From DATDMG01 sp036518955 (GTDB taxonomy: Bacteria; Actinomycetota; Actinomycetes; Actinomycetales; Kineosporiaceae), in contig DATDMG010000107.1 in NCBI GenBank assembly GCA_036518955.1, positions 1 to 25,956 on the forward strand: a DNA stretch of 25,956 nucleotides. The letters run 5' to 3'. Positions 6,910 through 17,821 of this stretch are shown one piece after another. Every line of letters begins with the position of its first letter. The stretch's first letter is position 1. Under the pieces are notes generated by a model. That model had not been told where the DNA came from. It saw only the letters and a list, made by a program, of their open reading frames with translations, and made no database searches. Both the position numbers and the translations under genes were made by a program.

Positions 6910-8014
6910 CCGCCGTCCGCTCCGGCCGCCCGCCCGCCGGCTCGCCCGGCCCGTTGACCTGGCCCACCCGGCCTCGACCGGCATGCTTGGCCTGGTAGAG
7001 CGAGCGGTCCGCGAGCTGGTACAACGCGACCGGGTCGCGGTCGGCGCCGTCGGGCCGGTACCCGACGCCCGCGCTCATCGACAGCGGCAACGTCGTCCCG
7101 TCCGCCAGGGTCAACGGCCGCGACCGCACCATGGTGACGATTCCGGTGGCGCGACGCTCGGCGTCCGCCGCCGGGCAGTTCAGGAGCAGGAGCGCGAACT
7201 CGTCACCGCCCAGCCGTCCCACCACCTCCTCGGCGTCGTCACAGGCCTGCCGCCACGGCGACTCGTCGAGCCGAAGCAGGGTGGCCAGGTGGCGCAGGGC
7301 CAGGTCACCCACCGGGTGGCCGAACCGGTCGTTGATCTCCTTGAAGTGGTCCACGTCGAGCAGGATCAGTGCCGTCCCGGGCCCGCCGCCGGGGATCCTC
7401 TGGAGCTGGAGCAGGGCGCCGTCCAGCTCCCTTCGGGTCGCCAGCCCGGTCAACGGGTCCATCGCCGCCTGCATCCGGAGCCGCTCGACGAGCTGCCACT
7501 GTCGCCGCATCGCCCGGGTGAGGGTCAGGGTCATGGCCGCCAGCGTCGCCACGACGAAACACGCGTCCGTGAGCGCCCGGGCCAGGGGTTCGACCGACAG
7601 CGTGACGGTCAGGTCACCAGCGGCCGCCAGCACCGCCGTCCCCCACGCCGCCGACGCGGGCAGCTGGGCCGCGGCGTACAGCACCGGCAGGCAGAAGAAC
7701 ACCTGCGCCGACGCCGAGACGTCGTGCGAGGTGACGTCCAGATAGGCGATGGCGCCCAGACCCAACTGGGGGAAGAGCACCCACAGCAGCGGCGGTACCC
7801 GATCGGTCGATCGCGCCATGGCGAACGCGAGCGTCAGCAGGGCCGCGGGCAGCACCAACGAGGCCCACGAGAACAGCCCGGGCGACCGGGGCGTCACGAG
7901 CCAGTAGGCCAGCTGGGCGAACCCCGCCGTGACGGTGAACGCCGTCGCCATCCACGCAGCCGACGCCGGGTGCGGCGGCAGCACGCGCCGGCGCCATCCC
8001 GTGTGCCAGGTCAC
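6794..8014 (-). CDS. Membrane diguanylate cyclase (GGDEF domain)
   Basis: The 406-residue protein has five or six N-terminal hydrophobic segments (about residues 15-180), a short linker helix (RRQWQLVERLRMQAAMD) and a GGDEF domain beginning with DPLTGLATRRELD. The catalytic motif GGDEF is intact at residues 269-273, preceded by LILLDVDHFKEINDRFGH, which contains the metal- and substrate-binding residues, so it should make cyclic di-GMP. The inhibitory I-site (RxxD before GGDEF) appears missing; the aligned position reads DAEE. The final 50 residues are Pro/Gly/Arg-rich disorder encoded opposite the 3' end of the YwiC-like gene. I chose the GTG at 8014, preceded by GAGAAGAG, because it gives a short basic tail before the first helix. 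The sensed signal is unknown; the N-terminal membrane domain has no recognisable sensor fold. Confidence 0.84.
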   Translation of the reverse strand: MTWHTGWRRRVLPPHPASAAWMATAFTVTAGFAQLAYWLVTPRSPGLFSWASLVLPAALLTLAFAMARSTDRVPPLLWVLFPQLGLGAIAYLDVTSHDVSASAQVFFCLPVLYAAAQLPASAAWGTAVLAAAGDLTVTLSVEPLARALTDACFVVATLAAMTLTLTRAMRRQWQLVERLRMQAAMDPLTGLATRRELDGALLQLQRIPGGGPGTALILLDVDHFKEINDRFGHPVGDLALRHLATLLRLDESPWRQACDDAEEVVGRLGGDEFALLLLNCPAADAERRATGIVTMVRSRPLTLADGTTLPLSMSAGVGYRPDGADRDPVALYQLADRSLYQAKHAGRGRVGQVNGPGEPAGGRPERTAVSGPGRAPSPAAAGSERLRSGRPASASVPEPGATRPGS

Positions 8015-8378
8015 GCACTCTTCTCGGCATGCTCGACCGGAAACTGCACCTGCCGCGGCACCGGGGGCGCTCGCAGGTGGACCGCGGCGCATTCCCGCAT
8101 TCCCGGACCGCTCGTCGCAAGGATCGCGCGCTGCGTTGGCAGAAGCGGCAGCGAGGTCGACGACGGATGCCTGGCGGGCAATCTCACACCCGTCCCGGTG
8201 CTCCCAGCACCACGATACGAATGCCTTGCCCGCCAACCGTTTCCGAGCCGAGCCAGGGCCCGGCGGGTTCGCGCCCGGCAGGGCCCGACCTTGGTCCCGC
8301 GGGCCACCGGCCCGCTCGGGGGAGGGTTGGTGCACAGCGCGTGGACGGCGTCGTCCTGCGGTCACAAAGGGGATCAGA
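8015..8378. other. Divergent intergenic region between diguanylate cyclase and ppdK
   Basis: No gene is visible in this 364-bp stretch. It must hold promoters for both flanking genes. A palindrome GACCTTGGTC lies at 8287-8296 inside a longer, imperfect C/G-rich dyad (about 8280-8302). AAAGGGG at 8366-8372 is the ribosome-binding site of ppdK. Confidence 0.45.
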
Positions 8379-11093
<2,715 letters not shown>

Positions 11094-11112
11094 GCGTCAC
11101 CGCACCACCCAC

Positions 11113-11146
11113 GAGGGCGGCGCCCCCCGATCGGGACGCCGCCCTC
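11113..11146 (+). terminator. Hairpin after ppdK
   Basis: GAGGGCGGCG (11113-11122) pairs perfectly with CGCCGCCCTC (11137-11146), and the loop contains a further CCCGATCGGG dyad. It lies 19 bp after the ppdK stop. There is no T-run, as is common for actinobacterial terminators. Confidence 0.65.
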
Positions 11147-11220
11147 ACCGCGTCCGCAACCCTTGCAGGATCCTTGCGCGTTCCCCGGATTCCCTGGCAC
11201 GGTCCACACGCCCTCCGCCC

Positions 11221-11226
11221 TAGCGT
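11221..11226 (+). promoter_or_regulatory. -10 element for a leaderless transporter message
   Basis: TAGCGT fits the actinobacterial TANNNT -10 pattern and ends 7 bp before the ATG at 11234, placing the transcription start on or next to the start codon. No Shine-Dalgarno sequence precedes that ATG, which agrees with leaderless initiation. The -35 region is poor. CCTTGC occurs twice 11 bp apart upstream (11161-11166 and 11172-11177) and could be an activator site. Confidence 0.45.
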
Positions 11227-11233
11227 CTGATCC

Positions 11234-13360
11234 ATGGTGCGCAGCATGTCGATGATCAAGCGGCTTCTCGTCGGCCGCCCGGTGCAGAGCGAGAAGCTCG
11301 GGGACACCCTGCTGCCGAAGCGGATCGCCCTCCCCGTCTTCGCCTCCGACCCGCTGTCGTCCGTCGCCTACGCCACCGAGGAGATCCTCAAGGTCCTCAC
11401 CCTCGGCGCGCTGGCGTACCTGTACCTCACTCCCTGGATCGCCCTCGCCGTCGTCGTCCTGCTCACCGTGGTGGTGATCTCCTACCGGCAGGTCGTGCAC
11501 GCCTACCCCGGTGGCGGTGGCTCCTACGAGGTCGTCACCCAGAACCTCGGCCGGAACACCGGCATGATCGTCGCAGCCGCGCTGATGGTCGACTACGTGA
11601 TGACCGTCGCCGTCTCCGTCGCCGCCGGCGTGGACAACATCATCTCCGCGCTCCCCCAGCTCTACCCGCACCGGGTGCTGATGGCGGTGGCATTCGTCGT
11701 CCTGCTCACCGCGATGAACCTGCGCGGTGTGCGTGAGTCGGGCACCGCGTTCGCCGTCCCGACCTACCTGTTCATCGTCGGGATCCTGGGCATGATCGCG
11801 GTGGGGCTCGGCCGGGCCCTGTCCGGGCACGCGCCGGTCGCCGAGAGCGCCGGCTTCGTGATCCGGCCGGAACACGTCGGACTGACCGGCCTGGGCCTGA
11901 TGTTCCTCGCGCTGCGGGCGTTCTCGTCCGGCTGCACCGCGCTGACCGGGGTGGAGGCGATCAGCAACGGCGTCCCGGCGTTCCGGGTGCCGAAGGCCCG
12001 CAACGCCGCGCGCACCCTGGCCGCGATGGGCGTCCTGGCGGTCACCATGTTCGCCGGGATCACCCTTCTGGCCATCCTGGCGCACGTCCGGGTGACCGAG
12101 AACACCTGCGACATCACGAACTTCCCGGGCAACTGCAGTGCCGACCCGCAGCGGACCGTGATCGCCCAGCTCGCCTCGGCCGTCTTCGGCGGGCCGCACA
12201 GCCCGCTCTTCTTCTTCGTGCAGGCGACCACGGCCCTGATCCTGATCCTGGCGGCGAACACGGCCTACAACGGGTTCCCGATGCTGACCTCGCTGCTGGC
12301 CCGGCACGAGCTGATGCCCCGCCAGCTCCGCACGCGCGGCGACCGCCTCGCCTACAGCAACGGGATCATGATGCTCGCGCTGATCGCCGGCGGCCTGCTC
12401 TTCGTCTACCAGGCGTCGGTCACCCGGCTGATCCAGCTCTACATCCTCGGCGTGTTCACCTCGTTCACCCTCAGCCAGATCGGCATGGTCCGGCACTGGA
12501 ACGTCGAGCTACGTTCGGTGACGGCACCAGGAGTGCGAGGGCAGGTCTACCTGGCCCGGCTGATCAACGCCGTGGGGGCGACTCTCACCGGACTGGTGCT
12601 GGTGATCGTGATGGTGACGAAGTTCACCGGCGGCGCCTACCTGGTGGTGATCGCGGTACCGCTGCTGGTGATCGTGATGCGAGGCATCTCCCGGCACTAC
12701 TCCCGGGTGGCCACCCAGCTGCACCCCCGCGCCAAGGGCCGCCAGCTGCCCAGCCGGGTGCACGCCGTCGTCCTGATCTCGACGCTGCACGAACCGGCCC
12801 TGCGCGCGCTGTCCTACGCCCGGGCGACCCGGCCCTCCACCCTGACGGCGCTGACCGTGCGGGTGGACCCGGAGGAGACGGACGCCCTGAACCAGGCCTG
12901 GGCCGCCGCGGACCTTCCGGTCCCGCTGACGATCCTCGACTCCCCCTACCGGGAGATCACCGAGCCGATCATCGACTACGTGGCCCGGATCCGCCGGGAG
13001 AGCCCCCGGGACCTCGTCGCGGTGTTCGTCCCGGAGTACGTGGTCGGCCACTGGTGGGAGGAGTTGCTGCACAACCAGAGCGCGCTCCGGCTCAAGGTCC
13101 GGATGCGGCTGATGGGCGGCGTGATGGTGACCAGCGTGCCGTTCCTGCTGGAGTCCGCGGTCCAGGAGGCAGCGGCCGAGCGGGCCCAGGAGGAGGCCTC
13201 CGCCGCCGAGCGCCGGGACGACGCGCGGTGGGCCGCCCATCAGGCAGGCCGGCTCGCCGGAGCCACCATTGCGTCGATGGACCACGGCAGAGCGAGCGAG
13301 AACGGCGCCGCGGCCGGCACCGAGAGCTCGGTCGGCAGCCACAGCACCGCCTCCGACTGA
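11234..13360 (+). CDS. APC-superfamily transporter, KimA/YdaO-like (probable K+ uptake)
   Basis: The 708-residue protein has a conserved cytoplasmic N-terminus (KRLLVGRPVQSEKLGDTLLP, then FASDPLSSVAYATEEIL), about 12 hydrophobic helices to around residue 490, and a soluble C-terminal domain (about 510-640) with alternating strands and helices like a UspA fold. That order is the hallmark of the KimA/YdaO branch of APC transporters, whose Bacillus member is a high-affinity potassium importer controlled by cyclic di-AMP. Substrate transfer to this homologue is inference; many relatives are simply called amino acid permeases. The loop around residues 290-305 has two Cys residues (ENTCDITNFPGNCSADPQ) that could form a disulfide outside. 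The last 65 residues are an Ala/Glu-rich helix and a Ser/Gly tail. ATG 11234 suits a leaderless message; ATGs at 11246 and 11252 are alternatives. Confidence 0.82.
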   Translation: MVRSMSMIKRLLVGRPVQSEKLGDTLLPKRIALPVFASDPLSSVAYATEEILKVLTLGALAYLYLTPWIALAVVVLLTVVVISYRQVVHAYPGGGGSYEVVTQNLGRNTGMIVAAALMVDYVMTVAVSVAAGVDNIISALPQLYPHRVLMAVAFVVLLTAMNLRGVRESGTAFAVPTYLFIVGILGMIAVGLGRALSGHAPVAESAGFVIRPEHVGLTGLGLMFLALRAFSSGCTALTGVEAISNGVPAFRVPKARNAARTLAAMGVLAVTMFAGITLLAILAHVRVTENTCDITNFPGNCSADPQRTVIAQLASAVFGGPHSPLFFFVQATTALILILAANTAYNGFPMLTSLLARHELMPRQLRTRGDRLAYSNGIMMLALIAGGLLFVYQASVTRLIQLYILGVFTSFTLSQIGMVRHWNVELRSVTAPGVRGQVYLARLINAVGATLTGLVLVIVMVTKFTGGAYLVVIAVPLLVIVMRGISRHYSRVATQLHPRAKGRQLPSRVHAVVLISTLHEPALRALSYARATRPSTLTALTVRVDPEETDALNQAWAAADLPVPLTILDSPYREITEPIIDYVARIRRESPRDLVAVFVPEYVVGHWWEELLHNQSALRLKVRMRLMGGVMVTSVPFLLESAVQEAAAERAQEEASAAERRDDARWAAHQAGRLAGATIASMDHGRASENGAAAGTESSVGSHSTASD

Positions 13361-13385
13361 GACCTCTGTCGTCCGCCCGGACGAC

Positions 13386-13420
13386 GAGGCCCTGAGCCGG
13401 ACGAGGCTCGCGCGGGCCTC
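13386..13420. terminator. Hairpin between convergent transporter and VOC genes
   Basis: GAGGCCC (13386-13392) pairs with GGGCCTC (13414-13420), and an inner stem GAGCC/GGCTC (13394-13398 with 13405-13409) closes a six-base loop. It sits between two convergent genes and touches the VOC stop codon, so it could serve both directions. Confidence 0.5.
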
Positions 13421-14180
13421 ACGGCTCGTACGCCTCGCCGTCCGGGCTGGCGACCACGACGGTGTAGCCGTCGGGGTCCTTCAGCCACAGCTCGCGATGG
13501 CCGGGCCCGTTCCCTTGCCCCGGCGGCGGGTTGCGGTGGACCGGGAGCACGACCGGCGCGCCGAGCTTCTCGGCCCGGGCGACCACCCCGTCGAAGTCCG
13601 ACACCTCACCGAACCACAGCAGGACGCCGTTGCCCACCTCGCGCTCGAGGTCCGGGATCAGGCCGTGGTGGTGCTCCGTCTCACGCTGGTGCAGCTGGAG
13701 AACCAGGTCGCCGTCCGCGAGCAGCCGCTCGTAGTGCGGGCCGCCATGGTCGCCGGTGAACCCGAGCAGGGTCTGGTACCAGCGGCTGGACACCTCGACG
13801 TCCTGGACCGCGATCATCGTCTGCGGTCGGGCGGTGCGAGCGGGCAGGACGACGCCGAGCCGGTTCCCCGCCGGGTCACCGATCTCGACGAGCCAACGCT
13901 CGCCGCCGTCGAGCCGCGGCGATCCGTGGACGGTCCCGCCATGCCGGACCACACGGTCCATCGTCGGCCCCAGGCCCTCGGCGCACAGCCACAGGACCGG
14001 ACCACCGTCGGTCGGGGCCAGCGTCGTGGTGAACTGCCCGATCACCTGCGGGCCTTCGAACCCGCCCCGCTCGGCGTCGACGGACCAGCCGAAGACGTCC
14101 TGGTAGAAGGCTGCGGACGCCGCGATGTCGACGGCGGGCAGCTGCAGGTAGCCGATCTGACCGAGTGACACGCTGTGCAC
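13419..14180 (-). CDS. Two-domain VOC (glyoxalase/bleomycin resistance-like) protein
   Basis: The 253 residues form two tandem VOC domains. The first (about 8-118) has the typical start IGYLQLPAVDIAASAAFYQDVFGW and the ending GDPAGNRLGVVLPA. The second (about 122-245) has VQDVEVSSRWYQTLLGFTG and the ending LWLKDPDGYTVVVA. VOC proteins bind a metal or small molecule between paired modules and act as lyases, dioxygenases or drug-binding resistance proteins; the exact reaction cannot be assigned. The GTG start at 14180 is preceded by AAGGAAGG and lies 2 bp after the TetR stop, so the two genes are an operon and probably translationally coupled. The ligand sensed by that TetR may be the substrate or a relative of it. 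Confidence 0.82.
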   Translation of the reverse strand: MHSVSLGQIGYLQLPAVDIAASAAFYQDVFGWSVDAERGGFEGPQVIGQFTTTLAPTDGGPVLWLCAEGLGPTMDRVVRHGGTVHGSPRLDGGERWLVEIGDPAGNRLGVVLPARTARPQTMIAVQDVEVSSRWYQTLLGFTGDHGGPHYERLLADGDLVLQLHQRETEHHHGLIPDLEREVGNGVLLWFGEVSDFDGVVARAEKLGAPVVLPVHRNPPPGQGNGPGHRELWLKDPDGYTVVVASPDGEAYEP

Positions 14181-14182
14181 CG

Positions 14183-14914
14183 TTACCTTCCTTCTGGGTA
14201 GGGCCCACGTGGGCGAGGCGCAGGTTGTCGCGGCGCCGTGGCGTCAGGGGTGAGGAGCCGCCGGACCGAGCGGGTGAACCAGACGCGGTACCGATCGGCC
14301 GTCCAGTGCCGGTCGCGTACCAGGCGCACGTGGAGCGCGGGGTCCATCAGCGCCCAGACGGTCTCGACGGCCTCGTCGCGGCTGCAGTCCGGCCGGAGGG
14401 TGGCGGTGCGGGCCAACGCGTCGACGATCCAGGCCGCGGTCACCTCGCGCTGGGCGATCAGCTGCCCGGCCAGCGCGGCGAGCTCGGGCGACGTGGATGC
14501 TCCCTCGAACGCGGCGAGGACGAGGCCGGCGGACCGCTCCTGGGTCGGCACGAGCACGTCCGCGACGATCCCGAGCAGCTCATCGGGGTGGGTAGCGGCC
14601 AGGGCCGCCCGCACGGACGGGCGGTCGAGTACGGGGACCGCCTCGTCGTCGCCGGCGATGGCCCGGTCGATCGCCGCCTGGAGCACGCCGGCCTTGGTGC
14701 GGTACAGCAGTTCGACCGTGGGCAGCGAGACGCCCGACGCCTGCGCGATCGCGAGCATCGTGGTGCCCGCGTACCCCCGCACCGGGAAGATCGCCGTGGC
14801 CGCGTCGAGTACCCGCCCACGCGTGCGGCGGGACTGCTCGGCCCGGCGAGCGGACCGGTACGACCGGGGGGCTGCCGGCTTCACCCCGCCGAGGATTGAC
14901 CATGGAGGCTCCAT
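14183..14914 (-). CDS. TetR-family regulator, probable autoregulator of the TetR-VOC operon
   Basis: The 243-residue protein has a basic N-terminal arm (APRSYRSARRAEQSRRTR) and a TetR helix-turn-helix (VLDAATAIFPVRGYAGTTML, then IAQASGVSLPTVELLYRTKAGVL), followed by an all-helical ligand domain. I chose the ATG at 14914, with GAGG six to seven bases upstream; a TTG at 14920 is also in frame. The ribosome-binding site and start codon both lie inside a 39-bp palindrome (14889-14927), which strongly suggests autorepression and joint control of the divergent thpR. The downstream VOC gene follows after 2 bp. Confidence 0.88.
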   Translation of the reverse strand: MEPPWSILGGVKPAAPRSYRSARRAEQSRRTRGRVLDAATAIFPVRGYAGTTMLAIAQASGVSLPTVELLYRTKAGVLQAAIDRAIAGDDEAVPVLDRPSVRAALAATHPDELLGIVADVLVPTQERSAGLVLAAFEGASTSPELAALAGQLIAQREVTAAWIVDALARTATLRPDCSRDEAVETVWALMDPALHVRLVRDRHWTADRYRVWFTRSVRRLLTPDATAPRQPAPRPRGPYPEGR

Positions 14915-14927
14915 AGTCAATCCTCGG
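14889..14927. promoter_or_regulatory. 39-bp near-perfect palindrome, probable TetR operator
   Basis: The 19-bp arms 14889-14907 and 14909-14927 are complementary at 18 of 19 positions around one central base. The core arms read GGATTGACCATGGAG and CTCCATAGTCAATCC. The palindrome covers the ribosome-binding site and ATG of the tetR gene and abuts TAGCAT (14928-14933), a likely -10 for thpR, so one bound dimer pair could silence both directions. Confidence 0.8.
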
Positions 14928-14941
14928 TAGCATCATCGGCG

Positions 14942-15514
14942 ATGAGACTGTTCGTGGCGTTGTGGCCGCCCGTCGAGGTTCTGCGCACGCTCGGGACCGC
15001 GCTCACCGGCGCCGCCGGATCGCCGGGGGCGACCGCCGTCCGGTGGTCGGCGACCGCACAGCTTCACATCACGCTGGCGTTCCTCGGCGAGGTGGAACCG
15101 GTCCGGCAGGAGCAGGTGGAGCGCCGGCTCGCCCGGGTCGCCGGCCGGCACCCGCCACTGGACCTCCACCTGGCGGGAGCGGGGCGGTTCGGCGACCGGG
15201 TGCTGTTCGTCACGGTAGGTGGCGACCGGGAGGGGCTGAAGCGGCTGGCGGGGTCCGTGGCGGCAGCCGCCCGGCACGCCGGCGTCCCGATCGAGGAGCG
15301 GGGGTTCCGGGCCCACCTCACCGTCGGCCGAGCCCGCGGCGGCGACGCGCGGGCCGACCTCCGGCCGCTGGTGGCCGCGCTGGACGCCTACCGGAGCGCC
15401 GGCTGGACCGCGGCCGACCTCCACCTGGTGCACAGCCGACCAGGCGCGGGCGACGGCGGCCGCGCCGCCTACTCCACCGTCGCGAGCTGGCCCCTGACCC
15501 GGGCCGACGGATGA
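14942..15514 (+). CDS. thpR: RNA 2',3'-cyclic phosphodiesterase (2H phosphoesterase, LigT type)
   Basis: Both HxTx motifs that define the 2H phosphoesterase fold are present: His42 in LHITLAFLGE and His125 in FRAHLTVGRAR. The 190 residues and the start RLFVALWPP match the ThpR/LigT family. These cytoplasmic enzymes open 2',3'-cyclic phosphates at RNA ends to 2'-phosphates and can ligate tRNA halves in vitro; the physiological substrate is unsettled. There is no ribosome-binding site before ATG 14942; TAGCAT (14928-14933) ends 8 bp upstream, so the message is probably leaderless. It is divergent from the TetR gene across the palindrome at 14889-14927, so its expression is likely tied to that repressor. 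Confidence 0.93.
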   Translation: MRLFVALWPPVEVLRTLGTALTGAAGSPGATAVRWSATAQLHITLAFLGEVEPVRQEQVERRLARVAGRHPPLDLHLAGAGRFGDRVLFVTVGGDREGLKRLAGSVAAAARHAGVPIEERGFRAHLTVGRARGGDARADLRPLVAALDAYRSAGWTAADLHLVHSRPGAGDGGRAAYSTVASWPLTRADG

Positions 15515-15787
15515 CCGCTGCGGCACCGCCGGACCCCGGCGGGTGGTCAGGGCCCGGGCAGCCGGACCGTTGGGTGCCCCGCCGGCACCCGAGCAGGTGG
15601 AGGAACTGCCGTCGATGGTGCGTTCCGGCCCGTTCCACGGTCTGAAGGCCGAGGCCGGACGACCTCCGGTACGGCGCCGAGCAGCCCGTCCACACATACG
15701 CTTTGTCCCCGTTTCGCGTATCAGCGAGGTCACCGGCGACCTCCCATCCGAGGTACGTGTGGCGGATGGCAACCAAGTGGGGGGATC
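15515..15787. other. Intergenic region upstream of the helical-repeat protein
   Basis: No convincing gene is seen in these 273 bp. A forward open frame of 90 codons (15543-15815) has no recognisable domain and runs into the next gene in another frame. A G-rich GGGGG at 15780-15784 precedes the next start. Confidence 0.35.
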
Positions 15788-17812
15788 GTGCGGCATGTCG
15801 CCGATGAGCAGGTGACAGCGCTGGACGCGGGGTGGGATGCGTTGCACCGGCGCGGATCGCTGATCGAGGCTCGGGCACATTTCGACGCGGCGTACCGGCG
15901 GGCCGAGCAGGAGGGCCGGCCCGACGTGATGATCGATGCGGCCATCGGCCTGGGTGGGGTGTGGGTGCACGAGCACCGAGGAGCTGCCGAGACGGCTCTG
16001 GTCCGCCGCCGCCAGCGGCAGGCGCTGGCCCTGGCCAGTCCTGGGTCGTCCCAGCACCTGCAGCTCAGGCTGAGGATCGTCGCCGAGGACGACTACTCGG
16101 CCGCCCGGCATGACCGGATCCTTGCGCTGCTGCCGGAAGCGCGCGAACTCGGCGACCCGCAGGTCCTGGCCGCGGCACTCAGCCTCGCCCACCACTGTCT
16201 GCTGGCGCCGGAGCACGCGGCCCTGAGGCAGGCCCTTGCCGATGAGATGGCCGAAGTGGCAACCGCCAGCCCCCGGCCCGGTGACCTCACGATGGCGATG
16301 ACGTGGCAGGCAGTGGACCGGTTCCTCGCCGCCGATCCGCACTCCGAGCGTGCTCTGTCGGATCTGATGCGCCGGTTGCACGGGTCGCCGCACCTGGCTG
16401 CCGGGTTCATCGCCAAGGCGATGGCGGTGATGGTCAACATCCGGGCCGGACAGCTCACGGACGCTGAACGCCAGGCCTCGGAATGCGCGCGGCTGGGTGA
16501 AGCAGCAGGTGACGTGGACGCGCAGGGATGGTTCGCCGCCCACATCATCGCGATCCGCTGGTACCAGGGACGCATCGGGGAGTTGCTGCCCCAGCTCGAG
16601 GCCCAGGCGAATTCACCGACCCTGTCCACGATCGACAACTCCGGCTTCGGTGCGCTGGCGGTCGCCGCGGCCAGCGCTGGTGACCGCCGACGCGCCGTGC
16701 TGGCTCTCAGTCGCCTCGGCGGTGGCGACCTGTCCAAGCTGCCGCGCTCCAGCAGCTGGATGGTCGCCGTGTACGGCGCGGTCGAGGCGGCCACGCTCCT
16801 GCGGAGCAACAGCGTGGCTCGGGCCGGATATGACCTGCTGTTGCCCTTCGCCGGGCGGCCGATGATGGTCAGCCTGGCCGTGACCTGCTTCGGCTCGGTA
16901 GAGCTCGCGCTGGGGATGGCGGCGCTCGGGATGGGGTCGCCGGAGCTGGCGACCCGGCATCTGCGAGCCGCCGTTTCGGCGAACCTGGCACTGGGACACT
17001 GGCCGGCCGCGGTGCACTCGCGTTACCGGCTGGGACAGGCTCTGGCCGACAGCGAGGACCGGGATCATCGTGAGGAAGGGGCCTCGGAGCAAGCCTGCGC
17101 CCTGGCCCAGGCCGAGGAGCAGGGCTGGATCCTGCCGGGCACGTCTCGTCAGTCCGTCCGGGTGGCCACCGTGCCCGCCGTGACCCGGGCGTCCGAGAAG
17201 ATGGCGGTAGGCCCGAGCCACGACCGAGGCGCCGTCCTGCAGCGGTTCGGGCGACGATGGCGCCTGCACTGGGGTGATCGCTCCGCTGAGGTGGACCACA
17301 CCGTCGGCATGATGTACCTCGCCGTGCTACTGGCGCATCCGGCGGTGGACATCCCGGCTGCCGACCTGGCGGCTGGCCAGGTGAACGACAGGGATGTGCG
17401 GGCTGACGCCCGCATCCCGGCACAGCCGCTGATCGACGACGACGCGCGGCGCCGCTACCGCCGGCGACTGTCCACGCTGGAACAGGAGATCCGGGACACG
17501 GCGGCGCGAGACAGCGCGGACACCGGCCTGGCCCGGCTGCGACAAGAGCGCGACTGGCTCGCCGCCGAGCTCACCTCCAGCACCGGACTGAGCCAGCGGC
17601 GGCGCACGTTCGTCGGCAACGCCGAGCGGGCCAGGATCTCGGTCGGAAAGGCCATTCGCCGAGCGATCACCCGGATCAGCGAGGCCGACGCCGTCATCGG
17701 CGAAGAACTGCGCCGTACCGTCCAGACCGGCACGAACTGCTGCTACCGTCCACCCGTCAGCGCCCACCTTGCTCGGGGTGTGGGCCCACGGGAGACCACC
17801 GTCGACGCGTGA
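15788..17812 (+). CDS. Large TPR-like protein with C-terminal actinobacterial regulatory module
   Basis: The 674-residue protein is helical throughout its first 430 residues, with repeats of the form A..L...AR..GD, like the sensor half of MalT/SARP-type regulators. Residues about 475-520 (FGRRWRLHWGDRSAEVDHTV, then MMYLAVLLAHPAVDIPAADL) and 545-655 (YRRRLSTLEQEI, then RRRTFVGNAERARISVGKAI, ending VQTGTNCCYRP) look like the winged-helix-like and coiled regions found at the C-terminus of many long actinobacterial ATPases and regulators. No Walker A motif or HTH of LuxR type is visible, so it seems to be the C-terminal half of that architecture standing alone. The function is unknown; protein-protein or DNA contact is inference. 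The GTG at 15788 has GGGGG only three bases upstream; GTG 15812 is an alternative. No operon partner remains downstream, where the enzyme remnants begin. Confidence 0.7.
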   Translation: MRHVADEQVTALDAGWDALHRRGSLIEARAHFDAAYRRAEQEGRPDVMIDAAIGLGGVWVHEHRGAAETALVRRRQRQALALASPGSSQHLQLRLRIVAEDDYSAARHDRILALLPEARELGDPQVLAAALSLAHHCLLAPEHAALRQALADEMAEVATASPRPGDLTMAMTWQAVDRFLAADPHSERALSDLMRRLHGSPHLAAGFIAKAMAVMVNIRAGQLTDAERQASECARLGEAAGDVDAQGWFAAHIIAIRWYQGRIGELLPQLEAQANSPTLSTIDNSGFGALAVAAASAGDRRRAVLALSRLGGGDLSKLPRSSSWMVAVYGAVEAATLLRSNSVARAGYDLLLPFAGRPMMVSLAVTCFGSVELALGMAALGMGSPELATRHLRAAVSANLALGHWPAAVHSRYRLGQALADSEDRDHREEGASEQACALAQAEEQGWILPGTSRQSVRVATVPAVTRASEKMAVGPSHDRGAVLQRFGRRWRLHWGDRSAEVDHTVGMMYLAVLLAHPAVDIPAADLAAGQVNDRDVRADARIPAQPLIDDDARRRYRRRLSTLEQEIRDTAARDSADTGLARLRQERDWLAAELTSSTGLSQRRRTFVGNAERARISVGKAIRRAITRISEADAVIGEELRRTVQTGTNCCYRPPVSAHLARGVGPRETTVDA

Positions 17813-17821
17813 GAGCCGTCG

